Shown in pieces: positions 62,883-64,000 of a stretch of 64,000 nt of DNA. The notes beneath the pieces were generated by a model that did not search any database, had not been told where the DNA came from, and saw only the letters and a list, made by a program, of their open reading frames with translations. Location of the stretch: NCBI GenBank assembly GCA_964442075.1, contig CAYTWH010000010.1, positions 36,560 through 100,559 of the forward strand, given 5' to 3'. Each line of letters begins with the position of its first letter. Position 1 is the first letter of the stretch. Source of the stretch: CAYTAU01 sp964442075 (GTDB lineage: Bacteria > Bacteroidota > Bacteroidia > Bacteroidales > CAYTAU01). Both the position numbers and the translations under genes were made by a program.

Positions 62883-63086
62883 TCTGTATTTAATAAAAAT
62901 TAAAGTGTAAAGTTAAATAAAATGACTAAAATACTTAAAAATCTAAAATTAAAAGGAAGTTTTTCTCCTTTTTTTGTTATATTTGTTAAACATTTCAATG
63001 ATTTACAAATAAATAACAAGCTGTATCTATAAGCGAAATAAACGTACCGGTACATTTATTCAATTGTTAGCATTAATTATGATATA

Positions 63087-63482
63087 ATGACACGAATATT
63101 AGTAAATATCGCTTTTTTGGGATTGTTAATTGGATGCATTAATCCGAATGATAAGTATTTTGTCGAGATTCTAGGTAATACTGATAAAATATATTTATAT
63201 AAAAGTATAAACAATGAATTTTGTCTATTTAAGTCCTTTGATTACGCTGAATCCCAAGAATTAGTTGCGAAAATTAAGATTGATTTGGACATTGAAATAC
63301 AACGAAAGTTTTTAGGTGATTATAGGTTGGAATTATATCAAGGTGATTCCTTGATATGTAATTTGAAAGTTGGATATGGAGAAACACCTTTTGTGAATTT
63401 TAGTAACGCCGAAAAAGGATTTGGGTTTAGACTTAATTACAATTTTGGCAGGTTTATAGAAGAGACAAGTGCTAATAATTAG
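63087..63482 (+). CDS. Small unknown lipoprotein
   Basis: 131 residues, signal with lipobox LLIGC (Cys17) and then INPNDKYFVEILGNTDK. The rest is beta-rich and charged with no recognisable motif. Divergent from pyrH. The next gene downstream, also a lipoprotein, is about 100 bp away. Confidence 0.7.
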   Translation: MTRILVNIAFLGLLIGCINPNDKYFVEILGNTDKIYLYKSINNEFCLFKSFDYAESQELVAKIKIDLDIEIQRKFLGDYRLELYQGDSLICNLKVGYGETPFVNFSNAEKGFGFRLNYNFGRFIEETSANN

Positions 63483-63580
63483 GGAAATAGCAATAAATAA
63501 GCATAGTAGTAATTTGGAAGATATGAGCGTTTAAATGCCAAACACACCATATTCAAAAGCTTGGCTCAATTAATACAAAA

Positions 63581-63949
63581 ATGAAAAATACAATTTACAT
63601 TTTTTTACTTTTTCTAGGAGTTGTTTGCTTTAGTTGTAAAAACTCTTCAAATGAGGATAATGAGAAATCATTTCCAATTCCTGTAACTTCAGCTGACAGT
63701 TCCATAAATAAAATTGATGACTCTATCGTAGACTCACAAACTGCTCAAAAATTAATTAAAGAAAATAATGATTCTCTGATTGATCAAAACAATAATGCAA
63801 AAAAAGAAAGTAAAAAGCTTACAAATGATTGGAGTATTGATGACTTTATTATAAAGTGTTCAAAAAATTATGAAGCCGAATTAAGGCAGTTTATTGAATA
63901 TGAAAAAGAACAATGGGAAAATGTAGCAAATCCTTTTATTGCAAGCTGA
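63581..63949 (+). CDS. Small unknown lipoprotein
   Basis: 122 residues, signal with lipobox CFSC (Cys19), then KNSSNEDNEKSFP. A long acidic, Ser/Asp-rich linker (about 25-70) leads to a short helical end (SIDDFIIKCSKNYEAELRQF). This looks like a lipid anchor carrying a small C-terminal domain on a flexible stalk. No known family. Confidence 0.7.
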   Translation: MKNTIYIFLLFLGVVCFSCKNSSNEDNEKSFPIPVTSADSSINKIDDSIVDSQTAQKLIKENNDSLIDQNNNAKKESKKLTNDWSIDDFIIKCSKNYEAELRQFIEYEKEQWENVANPFIAS

Positions 63950-64000
63950 GACCTTTGCAAAACAACCACTATTTTGTTTTTGTCTAAAAATTTCATTTTA

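Overview
The window looks like a chromosomal segment of an uncultured or little-studied anaerobic member of the Bacteroidetes, probably Bacteroidales-like. The evidence is in the sequence: strongly AT-rich DNA, two proteins with type IX secretion C-terminal sorting tails plus one orphan tail, many lipoproteins with short signal peptides ending in Cys, TonB-dependent receptors, DUF4249 and DUF2279 proteins, promoters of the Bacteroidetes type (TTTG, about 19-20 bp, TAnnTTTG), and a division/cell-wall cluster that lacks murF. Ferredoxin-dependent 2-oxoacid oxidoreductase, a soluble NuoE/NuoF-type flavoprotein complex and a rubrerythrin-like protein point to an anaerobic life style.

Layout. 1-5.8 kb (minus): partial trxB, a DUF4249 lipoprotein, xseA, a type-IX-secreted subtilase and a lipoprotein, then an orphan sorting-domain tail. 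6-10.8 kb (plus): ung, a sugar aminotransferase, and the ribosomal group rplM-rpsI-rpsB-tsf with a promoter, a possible L13 leader and a strong terminator. 10.9-16 kb: an LplT-like transporter and a PlsC protein with an apparently dead acyl-ligase domain, converging on ctp protease and dCMP deaminase; tRNA-Leu(CAA). 16.3-19.3 kb: a three-gene glycan operon (epimerase, methyltransferase, glycosyltransferase). 19.4-22.1 kb: the four-subunit 2-oxoacid:ferredoxin oxidoreductase. 22.2-24.9 kb: a Nudix hydrolase, a 21-bp periodic repeat array, an unknown protein, a type-IX-secreted protein and a cluster of hairpin repeats. 24.9-32.7 kb (minus): a five-gene operon kbl, NuoE-like, NuoF-like, a 1232-residue NADPH/FAD plus NuoG-like fusion protein, and a rubrerythrin-like protein. 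32.8-39.9 kb: DUF2279 protein, an approximately 620-nt candidate structured RNA with its own promoter and terminator, lipoproteins, a coiled-coil membrane protein, a TonB-dependent receptor and small proteins. 40.1-55.4 kb (plus): the complete dcw cluster mraZ to ftsZ, preceded by a 10-bp-periodic MraZ operator. 55.4-64 kb: unknown proteins, an EamA transporter, envelope proteins, a second TonB-type barrel, and pyrH-frr.

The most unusual items are (i) the candidate large noncoding RNA at about 34029-34653, which I cannot assign to RNase P RNA, tmRNA, SRP RNA or 6S RNA by their hallmark sequences; (ii) the soluble flavoprotein complex, whose molybdopterin-type domain has lost the cysteines needed for a formate dehydrogenase and which therefore resembles an NAD(H)/NADP(H)/ferredoxin transhydrogenase; (iii) the indel-free 21-bp repeat array at 22848-23140; and (iv) hairpin repeats at 24765-24859 whose stems differ between copies but keep pairing.
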